Part shown: positions 43,327-55,275 of the stretch, in pieces | Layout of the letters: every line of letters begins with the position of its first letter | How positions within the stretch are numbered: the stretch's first letter is position 1 | Assembly (NCBI GenBank): GCA_025084515.1 | Contig: JAJAGP010001651.1 | Coordinates: 1-64,000 of the forward strand | Direction: 5' to 3' | DNA length: 64,000 nt | DNA from: Ancistrus triradiatus | Lineage: Eukaryota > Chordata > Actinopteri > Siluriformes > Loricariidae | The notes under the pieces: generated by a model | Databases searched by the model: none | Seen by the model: the letters and a program-made list of their open reading frames with translations, nothing else | Told to the model about the DNA's origin: nothing | Position numbers and translations under genes: made by a program

Positions 43327-45983
43327 GATGTATTCTGATGTTCTTTTACTGTATAATACATGATCAGGAGACAAACAGTGGACAGAAAAAAACAGCTGGA
43401 ATTATAAGACAGGACAGTGCTGGTGAAAAGTAAAAGAAGGAGGTTGGCTGTGAGAAACGGATGAGTATCTGAGATCTTCAGAAGTTCCCATGAGACACTG
43501 AAGCTTACCATGCCTTTTCACTCCTGATATGTAAGACACTGACAGCCAATGGTGGCCTTTAAAGCCAAGCAGGGTCAAGATGACAATGTTCGTCTAGCAT
43601 CTCCTCCAAGCTAAGCAGCGAAGGGACAAGGTTGTCTCATTGTGACAGGAGGCCATTTTGAAAGCTTTGCTTCTTGCTCAAGTTGACTCGATATGTTGTA
43701 CAGCAGAGGACAGTCTGTGACAGGAGGACAAACTTCATACTTGCCTGAGTCGGCAAAGTCAATGCACTCACCTCATGTTGCGAGCTGATGCGGCACTGGT
43801 GAAGGGTAGTTTTGAATGATGAAAAGTTTCTGCATGTTCAAAGTCAACTGTGAAAACTTAGAAGGCTTTTTTTTGGTAACAAGTGACATGTTGACTAAAA
43901 CCTTATCTTGCTCCTTGACATCAAAAGCTTCATAGCCAATTTTATGCATATCTCTCTCTCTTGGTTCACCTTTTATATACACGTCTTAAATTTCAGTCTT
44001 CTATTGTTGTCATCTGTCAGCTTTGTTTTTGATGTTATTAGTCTCGCTCTTGCGCTCACCCTATTTTCCACTACTTCATGCATCATTTCTCTATTTAATT
44101 GTAGCTGGCTGAAGCTCTGCTCTCTCTACGTATGTGTCCAGCACCACTCGATTAAGCTGTGGCCAGCAATGTGGGGACGCTGCTGCTGTGTCACCCTGCC
44201 CACATCGCCCACTTTTTCCCCTGTATGTGAAACAGACAGGGTTATTTTGCTCTACATTCAGCTTTTAGCACCTGAGTTGTCATTTTAGCCATTACATGAA
44301 AAGGAACACAAGATCACATTCAGTGTGATAGGAAAATGTCCATTTTCCCATTTAATTTGAAATGGTGAAGAGCCATTCGCTTTCAAAGGATGCCATTCAG
44401 TTAAAGCTTGAAAGACATAAAGGTCCCATTTCTGATACTTTAAGTAATTAATATATTTGGGTACTTGAATGGCTATTTCGAAAACATACTTAAGATTTAA
44501 AAGAAATGCCAAATGGCCTGCTTGTGCGATACAGGAATGTGCTGTGTAAGTGTTCATTTGGTCCAAGTTAATTTACGTGTAATAATATGAATTTCAGGTA
44601 AAATAATTCTTGCTGAGTAACTAAATTATTATGAAAAGAGCTCTTTAAATTAACCTAACAGTAACTATGTTGTGTGGAATGCTGCCAGCTGTTTTGTATA
44701 AGGTTTATCTGTAGTAGATTCCTGACCACTTGAAGTATGTAACATGACCGCAGACCTATCCCACATCCTGGGGAGCACTGACACCCCTAGGCACCTGCCC
44801 CTGGTGGCACTGAGGTAATCTGGTGCATGTAATCAAGGAAAGGAAACTGTATGATGACACTTTATGGGAGTTTTCGAAAAAAAAAGTCATTTCCACCATA
44901 AACACAGTACACATTGAAATGAAACAACACTCCTTTAGGAAAGATGCAGCAGGTGGCAACAGCTCCACCTGCTGTGGAAAGAGAAAAGTGTCAGAAGGGA
45001 GCCATGTCAGGATGATGCAGCTCTCCAACCTGCTTTCTTGTTGGATGTATGAAGATTTTGTAAATAATCGAATGTGTGAGTGTTTTTCCCTTATTAGTCA
45101 TTGTATGGTGTATAGAGACTTTTTTTTCAAGCTACTCGTGTGTGTATGACTTTCCTCTACTTATTTACAATAAGCTGTTAATGGCGTTTGTAAGTGTATG
45201 TGCCTGTCCTATTGTAAGTAGTACTCATTTGTTTGTCCCCACTACGTGTATATTCTCTCTATAACTATATTAACTGGTTCACATTCATTCATGGAGTCTC
45301 TGTTTCATCTGGCTGATCTTAGGTGTTGCTCTTTATACTATCTACACTCTCACATACCTGTACTCTGATAAATCTTACTCAAGATCATCCAAGGTATCAC
45401 CTACATGTTAATGTGAACCTAGTCCATGACAGCATATACAGTATAGCACATTGAAGTTGGAACGGCTGATATTTCCTGTAATAACAGTCTGTCTGACCTG
45501 CAGTACATATTCCATCAGAAGGCCAGAGCCCTTCACCATGGGATGGGAGACTGTGATGAAATATGAAGAACACAGCCTTATTACCTTTGCATTGGCAGCT
45601 GGCATGCATTCGTAAATGTTATGAAGGGGTCTGGTCACATAGTGTTGCTGCCGGTAGGCTAAATAATAGATTTGCGAATCTCACTTTCAGCTATTGAATA
45701 TTACACTTACACATTTGACGCTGTCTGTACTGTGTGACATCTCTCAAAATGTCAGTTTGCTTAATGTTTTAGAGTACTATGACTATTAATTGTTTGTTAA
45801 TGGGTTCCATTCTGTGTGTTAGAGGTAATGTTTCTTTTAACATTTAACATTTCTTTCTGCTTAATCTTCTTTATGCTTACCATTTGGTCAGGTGCCTGTT
45901 AACCCTTTTCACTTACTGACAAGACAGAAAGCATGGGCTACACAATGTACACTTTTATTTTGAGAAGCAAATATGTTTACCAT
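43327..45983. other. No gene or repeat recognised
   Basis: A 126-codon plus-strand frame at 43,908-44,288 and a 108-codon frame at 44,823-45,149 have no domain and no supporting splice pattern. Composition is ordinary AT-rich. Confidence 0.45.
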
Positions 45984-45985
45984 TA

Positions 45986-46673
45986 CACTCACTAGTCACT
46001 TTATAAGGTACACCTGTACAGACTGTAGTCCATCTGTTTCTCTATATACTCTGTTCTCTAATGGTTACGACCACCACAGGACCAGGACGGATCAGGAATT
46101 TTTGGGTGGCGGATCATTCTCAGTACTGCAATGACACTGATGTGGTGGTGGTGTGTTAATGTGCATTTTGCTGGGACGATTGGCTCAGACACAGCAGTGC
46201 TGCTGGAGTTTCTACACACCTCAGTGTCACTGCTGGACTGAAAAAAGTCCACCATCCAAAAATATCCAGCCACCAGCATTTTTAGGCAGCATCCTGTGAA
46301 CATTGATGAAGGATTAGAGGATGACTAACACAAACTGTGGAACAACAGATGAGCTACTGTCTCTTAAGGTGGATCAATATGGTAGATGTGTCTACTAGAG
46401 TGAACAGAGTGAACACAGTCATTAAAAACTCCACACTATCACACCACCACTATGGCAGTGTCACTGCCATGCTGAGAATGGCCCACTACCCAAACCACCT
46501 GATCTGTGCTGGTCCTGTGGGGGTCTGGACCATTAGAGAACAGAGTAAAGGGGACTAACAAAGTATACAGAGAAACAGATGGACTACAGTCTGTAATTGT
46601 AGAACTACAAAGTGCATCTATATGGTAAGTGGACAATGAGTGTAGAAATGCCTAATAAAGTAATCAGTGAGTG
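45986..46673. mobile_element. Fold-back MITE family C, copy 5, complete (688 bp)
   Basis: Flanked by TA at 45984-45985 and 46674-46675. The two halves are long imperfect inverted repeats: the left arm phrases GACTGTAGTCCATCTGTTTC, CTCTGTTCTCTAATGGT and TCATTCTCAGTACTGCAATG return inverted in the right arm. The left arm lacks about 40 bp present in the right (the CACTTACCATATAGATGCAC part). TA duplications point to Tc1/mariner-type mobilisation. Non-coding. Confidence 0.85.
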
Positions 46674-46675
46674 TA

Positions 46676-48579
46676 CTGTATGTCAACAACTTGTTTTTAA
46701 AAATCCCTGTTAGACACATTATTAACAACATGGGGGCATATCAGCCAGGCATGCAAACTTCTGTTGCCGGCTTTAACAGCTTTTTTAATTTTCTAGTTCA
46801 TTTCTGCATCACCCTTATCTCACATTATTAAACATTACTTGTTTGATTACTCAGGGGGGACATGTCATAAGATTTGTCATCAGATAGCAATTACATAGTA
46901 TGCATAATTGCCCAATTTAAATGATCAGCACAGACTATTGGCAGTGTAATAGTCTCCCCGGGCATGAAAATCTCTTTTTTCTTCATTTTAACACTTTTTC
47001 TGTTTATTTCATACATGGCATAGAAAGAAAATCAGCATTTATCCTGTCAGCAATGAGCTTATTATCTAGTCGCTGGTGCAGTTCCATCCATAGCTTACAC
47101 TGTTGCTGCAGCTCTGGATTTCTAAGCCTGATCAGTCATATTTTTTGGAATTCTAGATGGTTTTAGTGAAAAAGTGGAATAAGCTAAATGAGAGTGTGAC
47201 AGAGTGCTTTATTCAATCAAAAGCCATGCTTCAACGCTTCTTTTTTCATTCTCCCAAGATTAGAAGAAGGAGGTCAGGGATGAAGATTATTCCCCGTCTA
47301 AAACTCATCAGCACGCTGCTGTATTACACAGCACTTTAACACACACACACACACACACACAAACTCTCAGGCACTCCCACCCCCATACACGGCGTTGCGA
47401 TACCCAACATAATTATCATCTTCTTAATGACTGCTGTGCATCAGCAGTGTCTCTCTCTGTTCATTACAAGTGCTTTTTGAGCCGCACACCAGGCTCGAGA
47501 GAGTACTCATCTCCATAAAGACCATCCATAGGACTAATTGAACCCTATTAACAAACAATAGTGTGCTGGCTATATAGATTTTGCTAAGACCTGCAAAGAC
47601 TGGGCATGTTCTACTTTAGTATTTATTCCATTTGTCCGTGAACAATCACACCCTCCCGTGTTTATACAGATGAGAGTCAGGTTTGAAGAAAAGACAGTAA
47701 AGAGGCACTTGTGTGTTTGAGCTCGTTCGTTTAAGTGAAAGCCGAGTGCATCTAGGGGTTGGATGAGGATATGATCGTCTTACTGAAGATGTACCTTATG
47801 GACAAGTGTGTTTCTTATACAATGGACCATGTCACTGATTCTGAATATGATTTGATTTGAAGTTACACACATGGCTCATTTCATTACTAGTGTGCTATGG
47901 ATGGAATTGTTCCTAACAGACAATCGGCCCTCCGTATCTTTGGGGGAAAAAAAGTTTCAAGAAGCAAACTTCAATTTGCCGCACATTGAGCACTACACTG
48001 AATCCACAAGCAAGAAGTGATGTGTAGACACACCCTGGTGTGAAGGCTGTTGTGCTGTTGACGGCACTCACAGCGACTTTTTCATGACAGATGCCATCCA
48101 AAGAGACATTTCACACATATGAAGCTCTTCTAGACGCCATTTTTTTTCCATTTGGCAGATGAAACGCACCACACGAATAATGAATTGACTGGCATTCCAT
48201 ATGCTGTAGCCTCCAGCAATTTAACAGATCCTCAGTCTCACTCTAGTAGTCGGTGTGTGAGCATTATTCGCCTCGCATCTCATTTGTTTACGTGAAATAA
48301 CTTATTTAGATAAGTCAAAGATAAGATAAAGATCACTATTCCCAAAACATTACAGTGTAACTAGTTACATAGCATTTCCATAGACATTATAAGCAGAGGT
48401 GGTAAGTGGTGGTGCAAGTACTTCATTACTGTACTTATAGTACTCAGGTACTTGATTACAGTGCCTAGAGTGACCTAAAGTGACCTACAGTTTAACCTAC
48501 ATTGACTTTTTTTATTCTCTATTTTTGACTTTAGCTTATATTCTATATAAATACAATACATTACACTAGCCATATACAG

Positions 48580-48584
<5 letters not shown>
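46676..48584. other. No gene recognised; (AC)n at 47,339-47,361
   Basis: One clean (AC)n tract. The 47,440-47,780 and 48,060-48,300 stretches are apparently unique and of balanced composition (AGTGCTTTTTGAGCCGCACA; TTATTCGCCTCGCATCTCAT). Short frames have no motif. Confidence 0.4.
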
Positions 48585-48643
<59 letters not shown>

Positions 48644-48686
48644 CACACACACACATATACACACGTGTACATATACACATGTATAT

Positions 48687-48757
<71 letters not shown>
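48585..48757. repeat. (TA)n / (AC)n compound microsatellite, left part
   Basis: AT tract at 48585-48638, AC-rich middle at about 48,637-48,690 containing the palindromic word ACACGTGT, then an AT tract to 48,757. The Tyr-Ile repeat frames on both strands are translations of this tract. Confidence 0.95.
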
Positions 48758-48762
<5 letters not shown>

Positions 48763-49560
48763 GGGCAAAAAGTATTTAGTCAGCCACTCATTGTGCAAGT
48801 TCTCCTACTTAGAAAAGATGAGAGGTCTATAATTTTCATCACAGGTACTCTTCAACTATGAGAGACAAAAATGAGGAAAAAAAAAAATCCAGGAAATCAC
48901 ACTGTAGGATTTTTAAAGAATTTAATTGTAAATTATGGTGGAAAATAACGTATTTGGTCAATACATTTGGTCCAACTCAATACTTTGTAAAATAACCTTT
49001 GTTGGCAATGACAGAAGTCAAACGTTTCCTGTAAGTCTTCAACCAGGTTGGCACAACACTGTAGCTGGTATTTTGGCCCATTCCTGCATGCAGATCTCCT
49101 CTAGAGCAGTGATGTTTTGGGGCAACACGGACAAATTTTCTATGGGGTTGAGGTCTGGAGACTGGCTAGGCCACTCCAGGGCCTTGAAATGCTTTTTATG
49201 GAGCCACTCCTTCGTTGCCCGAGCAGTGTGGTTTGGGATCATTGTCATGCTGAAACAAGGTCAAAAACAGGGTGCCATTAGTACAGGTAACGAGTGGAGA
49301 GTGGAGAACAGAAGTTACAGGTCTGTGAGAGCCAGAATCTTGCTTTTTTCAGTATTGAGTTGGACCAACTTTATTGACCAAATACTTATTTTCCACCATG
49401 ATTTACAATTAAATATTTAAAAAATCCTACAATGTGATTTCCTGAATTTTTTTCTCATTTTGTCTCCTATAGTTGAAGTGTACCCATTATGACAATTACA
49501 GACCTCTCTCATCTTTGTAAGTAGAAGAACTTGCACAATCAGTAGCTGACTAAATACTTT
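48758..49560 (-). mobile_element. Tc1-like element, family A copy 3, inside a (TA)n tract (about 800 bp)
   Basis: It begins TAGTGGGGCAAAAAGTATTT directly after the AT tract, with the first base changed. It ends near 49,560 at GACTAAATACTTT, missing the last 14 bp or so of the inverted repeat, and the AT tract resumes at about 49,580. The middle and start of the transposase are deleted; the deletion joins near 49,262 to 5' untranslated sequence. Confidence 0.85.
48977..49262 (-). pseudogene. Tc1-like transposase C-terminal remnant (family A copy 3)
   Basis: The minus strand starts at the second catalytic Asp region (the DNA for HDNDPKHTAR near 49,235, with one extra base that breaks the frame). 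It continues TKEWLHKKHFKALEWPSQSP and DLNPIENL (Glu, near 49,150), jumps over the following WRELK segment, and ends with ITALEEICMQEWAKIPATV and a normal-looking stop at 48,977. The DNA-binding half and the first Asp are absent. Confidence 0.8.
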
Positions 49561-49577
49561 ATGTATATAAAATGTAG

Positions 49578-49687
<110 letters not shown>

Positions 49688-49742
49688 CTCTACGTAGTTT
49701 ATTTTCTTTTACATATATTTCTTTAATTCTTATATTTTATAT

Positions 49743-49895
49743 CCAGGCTGCCCAAGGAGGTTTTTCCTTTCCACTGTCACCTCAGGCTTGCTCAGTTAGG
49801 GCTTTGAGCCAATATATTTGTAAAGCTGCTTTGAGACAATGCTGTATTGTAAAAAGTGTTTATATAAATCAATTTGACTTGACTTGATTATTTCT
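49743..49895 (-). repeat. Dispersed teleost repeat F, copy 3 (inverted)
   Basis: GGTTTTTCCTTTCCACTGTC, TTTGTAAAGCTGCTTTGAGA and AATTTGACTTGACTTG are the reverse complement of the copy at 8,527. Confidence 0.65.
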
Positions 49896-51060
49896 ATAAC
49901 TTAATACTTTTTCATTTTTATTCACTAGATGTCAAAAGAAAAATCTGTACTTTTTACTCACTAGCTTTTAAAAAAAAGTGTTGACACTTTAACTTTTATG
50001 AATGTATTTAGTATTTGTTTTTCGGGGTGGCACGAAGACTCAGGGCAATCTGAATCCTTGGTTTATACTTGATGCATTGCAACTGGCATAAATGTACGAG
50101 GGAACGCACCAACAGTGACGCGGGTGTGCACCTCTCAATTTTGGTTTTCAATGTGCATGCCGTGATTCACAATTTTGAAGGTGCTCTTGCAGAGCAGGTA
50201 CGCTTTTTTACAGACATTTATGTGATACATCTATGAGAGATCATAGAGATACTTAGATGACTCAAAATTTTCAAAAAGGGAAGCATCACATGTTCCCAAG
50301 CGTTCACACAGGTTAGCGTGCCATGTCATGAGCAACACTAAAGTCGACCAAAGTCTAATAAACCATAAAAGCAATACACCAAAAGCATAACTATTCTCAA
50401 AAATAATTGTATACACTTTATGCTGCTTTTATTAATCTGACATTAGAGGTTTTCCCATGTCTCTGGGATGGTGAATTCTATTTCTGCAATGAATATAAAA
50501 GGTGTATTAAAAACATTATATATAACATTTCTAAAAGTTTTTTTTTTTTTTAATTAAGTAGTGTAACTTTAAAAAAGTGATGAAGTTGATGAAGCTGTTG
50601 TTTGTTTGAGAAAAAAGCAGTGACAGTGTTTCAGAGTTGATGATATCTATCGTTTGGGTTATATATCCTGATATACTGCATTTCTGAATATTGACATGTC
50701 TAGTTATGAGGGATTTATCAACATTTATAAAAAATATTTTGTATGATTTGGTTTCTCATGTCTGAAAATGTTTTATTCTATTTTTGCAGTGGTTAGTTAA
50801 AGATGATAATGTCTTTTGTATGAGTTTGGCAGATGATTCATGTAGTTGTAGTACAAAACATTATGTACCCTCAGTGTAATGGAGCTGTACCTCTTACCTT
50901 TAATAAGTCCTGTTTCAAAAATTGAGTTAATAAGGGTTTTAAAGAAGAACAATCTTTTAACTTTAAGTACAGTTAGCAGTATGTGCTTTTATACTTCTAC
51001 ATGAATAAAGCATACAAGCCATACTCTAAATTTTACTTATTTAAAATCATATTAGAAGGA
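49896..51060. other. No gene or repeat recognised
   Basis: AT-rich with homopolymer T near 50,540. No useful open frame. Confidence 0.5.
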
Positions 51061-51803
51061 CAGTGGTATCTCGGTTCTCGTCGTTAATTCATTCCAGAAC
51101 GCTTGTCAAGAACCGAAAATGATGAGTACCGAGCAAATTTTTCCTATATGGAATACTGTAAATTGAATAAATCCATTCCAGAGTCTATTATATGCATTAA
51201 TGGAGTTGTATTGTACAGGTGCTCCCTGATTTATGATGGGGATATGTTCCAACCAATCAATCATAAGTTAAATGTATCATGAACCGATTAATTTAATATA
51301 GTCTATACTTCATTATAGCTGAGCCTATTAAACATTAAAACTTGCATTAACTTGCAGTTGGCCAAAAGCTTGTTTTATAATAAAGTGTTGAAGAATCTCA
51401 TGTACTTTAGTGAGTAATGGATTGAAAGTGAAAAGTAAAAGCACTTACTCTATTGGTGAACTCAGGGTGCTAGCTGCTAATGCTAACTGCTCAGCCTGAA
51501 AGCCAGTTTTCCCTTTGGTTGGCTGTCATTAATAACCATTTTATGACCCAGGAAGACTTATTTGCACTAAGAATACAGTACAGTAGATGTAAAAATAAAG
51601 ATCGTCACTGTTGAGAATCTGAATCACTGAGTCACTATGTACTGAATCATGAATCGAGTTTCGGCTGAAATGACCCGTGCGGCTCAACTGATACAGGTTA
51701 AAGCAAGTGCGCCGAGTACCAAACAAAGAACGAAAAATTTTTTCTACTCAAAAAACATCGCCAACTGAATTCATTGAAGTGGTCGAGAACCGAGGTACCA
51801 CTG
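51061..51803. mobile_element. MITE family D, complete (743 bp)
   Basis: The left end CAGTGGTATCTCGGTTCTCG and right end CGAGAACCGAGGTACCACTG are inverted repeats; TA follows at 51804-51805, while the left flank is GA. The interior is non-coding and includes CAGGTGCTCCCTGATTTATG at 51,218 after a TA, which looks like the end of a second element fixed inside. Partial copies are at 35,265 and 41,385. Confidence 0.8.
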
Positions 51804-51805
51804 TA

Positions 51806-52699
51806 CTTCTGAATTACTGAACTTGCATACTTTTGCCACCTTCAATTTTGTGTAATCTACAGATGATTTTGGAAGGATTTGTGTAGGTTATACACAAATA
51901 CTATGCTGGGCACCCTGGAACTGATCCTCGGTGAGTACGGAGCTGAGATTTCTCCACTTTGTACAGATTGACACTGTAGTGAATAGGGTCCAAACAGCAT
52001 GTAGGTGCAATTGAGAAGATGATGACTCTCGTCTTAAGAAACCCTCTTATCTGCTGCTCAGATGCCAAGATGGTTTCTTTCTCTCTTCACTGTTTAACTG
52101 TCTTTCCATGCCTTTTCATACCTCCCTTGGTGAATTCTTCATGTCAGTATGCCAGGGCTCCTCTGCCCTGACCTTTATCACTTTCTTCTGGCCTCTCACT
52201 GCTAGTCAGCAGTGGTTATTTTGTAGCAGAATAAGCCTCCTGCTAACCTGTCCCCTTCCCTGCTGGGCACTGCCACCTTTGGCCTGACATCAATAGGTGC
52301 TTATTTAGACTATTATTAAAGTGACCTATAAGCTGGCATTCAGGATGAAAGTGAGTAATGAGAGACTGACAGTTTGATGGAGGATCATAATGTAGCTCTG
52401 CTGGTCTTTACTTTTTAGATAAGATTTTGTTTTTCTGCCATGTGTAAATGGAAAGATACCAGTTAAGGCTTTTTTCTTTCTCTGGTAGGGGTGTCTCAGC
52501 TTTTGATTTTATATACTTGCATTTGATCATTTGGCAGATGATCTTGCTACAGAGTGACTTGCTAAATGTTTAAATAGTTATAGGCATAACAATGCAAAGT
52601 AATGTAAATATATTTGTATGCATTTAATGCTCTGAAGATCTAGACTTATGCGAGTGCTAAGAAGACACTATTAAACCTAATGGAGGACCTAAATGTATA
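51806..52699. other. No gene or repeat recognised
   Basis: Pyrimidine-rich at 52,070-52,270. No motif-bearing frame. Confidence 0.45.
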
Positions 52700-53102
52700 C
52701 TTGACTCTGGGCCTTGTGGGTTTCCTTTGGGTAATCCGTTTCCTGCCCACATTCCAAAAACGAGCCAGTTTATGAATTGGCAAGCCTAACTTAGCCCTAG
52801 CTGTGAGTGAATCCGCACTGCTCTGGGGACACAGGTTTGATCCTAGCCTCCGGTTACAGCCCACATGGGTTTCCTCTGGGTACTCTGGTTTCCTCTCACA
52901 ATCCAAATATATGCCACTAAGTGAACTGGCTACTCTAAATTAGCCAAAGCTGCGAGTATGAATGAAGGAGTAGGCGTGTGCTGCCCAGTGATGGAATAAA
53001 AGTGGTGTCCAGAGCATATACCTGCCTTGCATCCAGTGTTTCTGGGATAGGTTCCAGTCAGCCTGTGAGCCTACCCAGATGAAGATAAATAGAGAATGAA
53101 AA
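52700..53102 (+). mobile_element. Two V-SINE pieces in tandem
   Basis: The first piece (about 52,700-52,800) has GGGTTTCCTTTGGGTAATCC and CATTCCAAAAACGAGCCAGT. The second (about 52,801-53,102) has a head with ACAGGTTTGATCCTAGCCTC (degenerate B box), then GGGTTTCCTCTGGGTACTCT, CAATCCAAATATATGCCACT and a tail with CTGGGATAGGTTCCAGTC. Both lie in the same orientation. Confidence 0.65.
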
Positions 53103-53898
53103 GTCATCTAGCTGTTTTACGCAAAATGAATCACAAAATTTTTTCCATATCTATATTCGAGGCTGTCAGAGAAAGTAACTTCCATTATCCACAGAGAGAC
53201 ATCCAGAGTAATGCATTAGCGAGCAGATATCACAGTGTAGCCATTTTCTTTCCAGGTTTAATCCACAAGTCTTAAAATGAATCCCCATCCGATACTTTCC
53301 AGCCGTTCAGCCATCTTTTGTATTGCTTGTTGCTCAACCCCACCTTTCTCCTTCACTTCTCCGCCCTTGGTCCCTTGCGTTCTCTGTGGTAGCCATGATG
53401 AGGTAACGCACAGCAGCTGACAGGCCTGAACGATTGATGTTTGAACAATGGCCGACCTCCCCGCACGAGGAGGCAAAAGTAAAGCAGAGGACGATAAATT
53501 TTTTAAGAGCCGAAGACTGCGTGATTGATGCGCTCCTCATCCAATGCTCCTTCCAGCGAGCAGGTAATGGAGTTGTGTTTAACCAGGTCTCGGGGGGAGG
53601 TTTTGGACAGGCGTGACTGGGCTTTAGGGACATGTGGGGATATGGCATTTGTCAAGATCAGAGGAGAGCTAGCTTAATACAAAACTACTGGGTATCTCTG
53701 TGGGAAACCAATTACTGTATAGTAAAGGCCACTGGTTCAGAGATATATGCAGAGAATGCATTTTCAAGCAGTGAACTGGATAGGTATCCTATGTATGCGT
53801 GTAATTACTTTTGGTGTAGTTTGAATTTTTGGAAGTTCAGGTATGCATAGTTTCTGTGAAACCGATTGGTTGATGACCCAACATTACCATAGACATCG
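53103..53898. other. Non-repetitive block, no gene; candidate conserved non-coding 53,160-53,640
   Basis: Balanced composition with CpGs. It includes ACGATAAATTTTTTAAGAGC and GACTGCGTGATTGATGCGCT around 53,489-53,535, the kind of AT-core/CpG mix seen in developmental enhancers. Frames of 60-104 codons on both strands overlap and have no domain. Confidence 0.35.
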
Positions 53899-53978
53899 TC
53901 CCAGAAGTTCAATCAGTTCATTTGGACATAAGGTTACAGATAAACTGATGTCCAGATGAACTGATTCAACTTCTGGGA
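53899..53978. repeat. 80-nt hairpin
   Basis: Arms 53899-53929 and 53948-53978 are reverse complements at 29 of 31 positions around an 18-nt loop. A further TAGAC/GTCTA pairing lies outside an internal loop at about 53,890 and 53,986. Geometry resembles a miRNA precursor or a short palindromic MITE. Confidence 0.8.
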
Positions 53979-54057
53979 GTTTGTCTAGATTACTGGGCAT
54001 GCATCAAGACATATATAGTATTTGTATGCTACTGTAATATAAATACAAAGGGTATTT

Positions 54058-54116
54058 GTAAGTTGTAAGTCACTCTGGATAAGGGCGTCTGCTAAATAAC
54101 AAATGTACATGTAAAT
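54058..54116 (-). repeat. Dispersed teleost repeat R, end fragment (inverted)
   Basis: AAGTCACTCTGGATAAGGGC, GTCTGCTAAATAACAAATGT and ACATGTAAATGA are the reverse complement of the start of the copy at 38,174. Confidence 0.7.
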
Positions 54117-54842
54117 GATGATTCTTTCATCCATCTCCTCTCCCTCATAAATGGCCAGTCGTGCTTAAATGGCCAGTGTTATGACTGACCCTGTTTGTAA
54201 AGCATACATTTCTGGATTCTCCATAGACAAAACAGGGCAGTATAATGGGTTCTGCTTCCAACAAGTCAGTGCATCAAATTTCTGCCTTGTTGTCCTTAAA
54301 GTCCATAGAGAATTGGTTTGTCAGGGCACAGAACCTTGAAAATGCACTGGAATTCCAAAGTGAGCCAGGGCTTATTGTCTAAAATCAGAAGCAGACCTTG
54401 CAGTCATGTTCCAAAATTTAGTGAAAAGCCCTTATAGAAGACCAGAGTGTTGTAGCAGCATATGTGGGGGAAAACTCCACAAACTTTTGTCTATATAGTG
54501 TGAATATGGCCTGTTCTTCATGCCTCCATGGTGTTTTAATGGTTCCATGGTGAGGTATTCTAGTAGTTCCCTGTGATGGATTCAGCCCATGTCCAGAGAG
54601 TTTTTCAAACCTTGCATTGAGTGTTTCTGGGATTGTGGGCCAGACACCATGTACTGTCATCAGTATTCTACTTTTTTTTATTCCACCTACTTTCAGGGCA
54701 CAGGGGCTCCGGTGCCTCTCTCCAGACAACGTAAGGTGGATGTTTAAACATGCCCTGGATGGAATGCCAGCCGCTCGCACAATATTATACATATAAACAC
54801 AAAATATATAAAACGTCATTACTTGGGGTTAGGGTTTAACGA
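54117..54842. other. No gene recognised
   Basis: A 133-codon minus-strand frame at 54,418-54,819 has no domain. CATGCCCTGGATGGAATGCC near 54,750 looks like a SINE-tail phrase. Confidence 0.4.
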
Positions 54843-55087
54843 CAGCGGTGCTTGAAAGTTTGTGAACCCTTTAGAATTTTCTATATTTCTGCATGAATAT
54901 TACGAAAAACATCATCAGATTATCACACAAGTCCTAAATGTAGATAAAGAAAACCCAGTTAAACAAATGAGACAACAATATTATTCTTGGTCATTTATTT
55001 ATTGAGGAAAATGATTCAATATTACATATTTGTGAGTGGCCAAAGGATGTGAACCTTTGCTTTCAGTATCTGGTGTAAAGCCCCCCC

Positions 55088-55275
55088 GGGCCTGTTTTGC
55101 TGCATCTGGGCCAGGACGGCTTGCCATCATTGATGGAACAATGAATTCTGAATTATATCAAAGAATTCTAATGGAAAATGTCAGGACATCTGTCCATGAA
55201 CTGAATCTCAAGAGAAGGTGGGTCGTGCAGAAAGACAACAACCCTAAGTACACAAGTTGTTCTACCAAAGAATGG
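55088..55275 (+). pseudogene. Inverted internal block of the family-B transposase
   Basis: The plus strand reads ACFAASGPGRLAIIDGTMNS, then YQRILMENVRTSVHEL, RRWVVQKDNNPKYTS and STKEW. This is the segment from the middle of the catalytic core through the second Asp. The rest of the transposase in this copy reads on the minus strand, so this block was flipped within the element. The usual NDPKH is NNPKY. Confidence 0.85.

Noticed and set aside
43540..43680. 5S rRNA-like words (AAGCTAAGCAGCG, AAGCCAAGCAGGGTC)
   Set aside because: Only isolated words match; the order and length of a 5S gene or a 5S-derived SINE head are not present.
48475..48861. Tyr/Ile-repeat proteins on both strands
   Set aside because: Pure translations of the (TA)n and (AC)n microsatellite.
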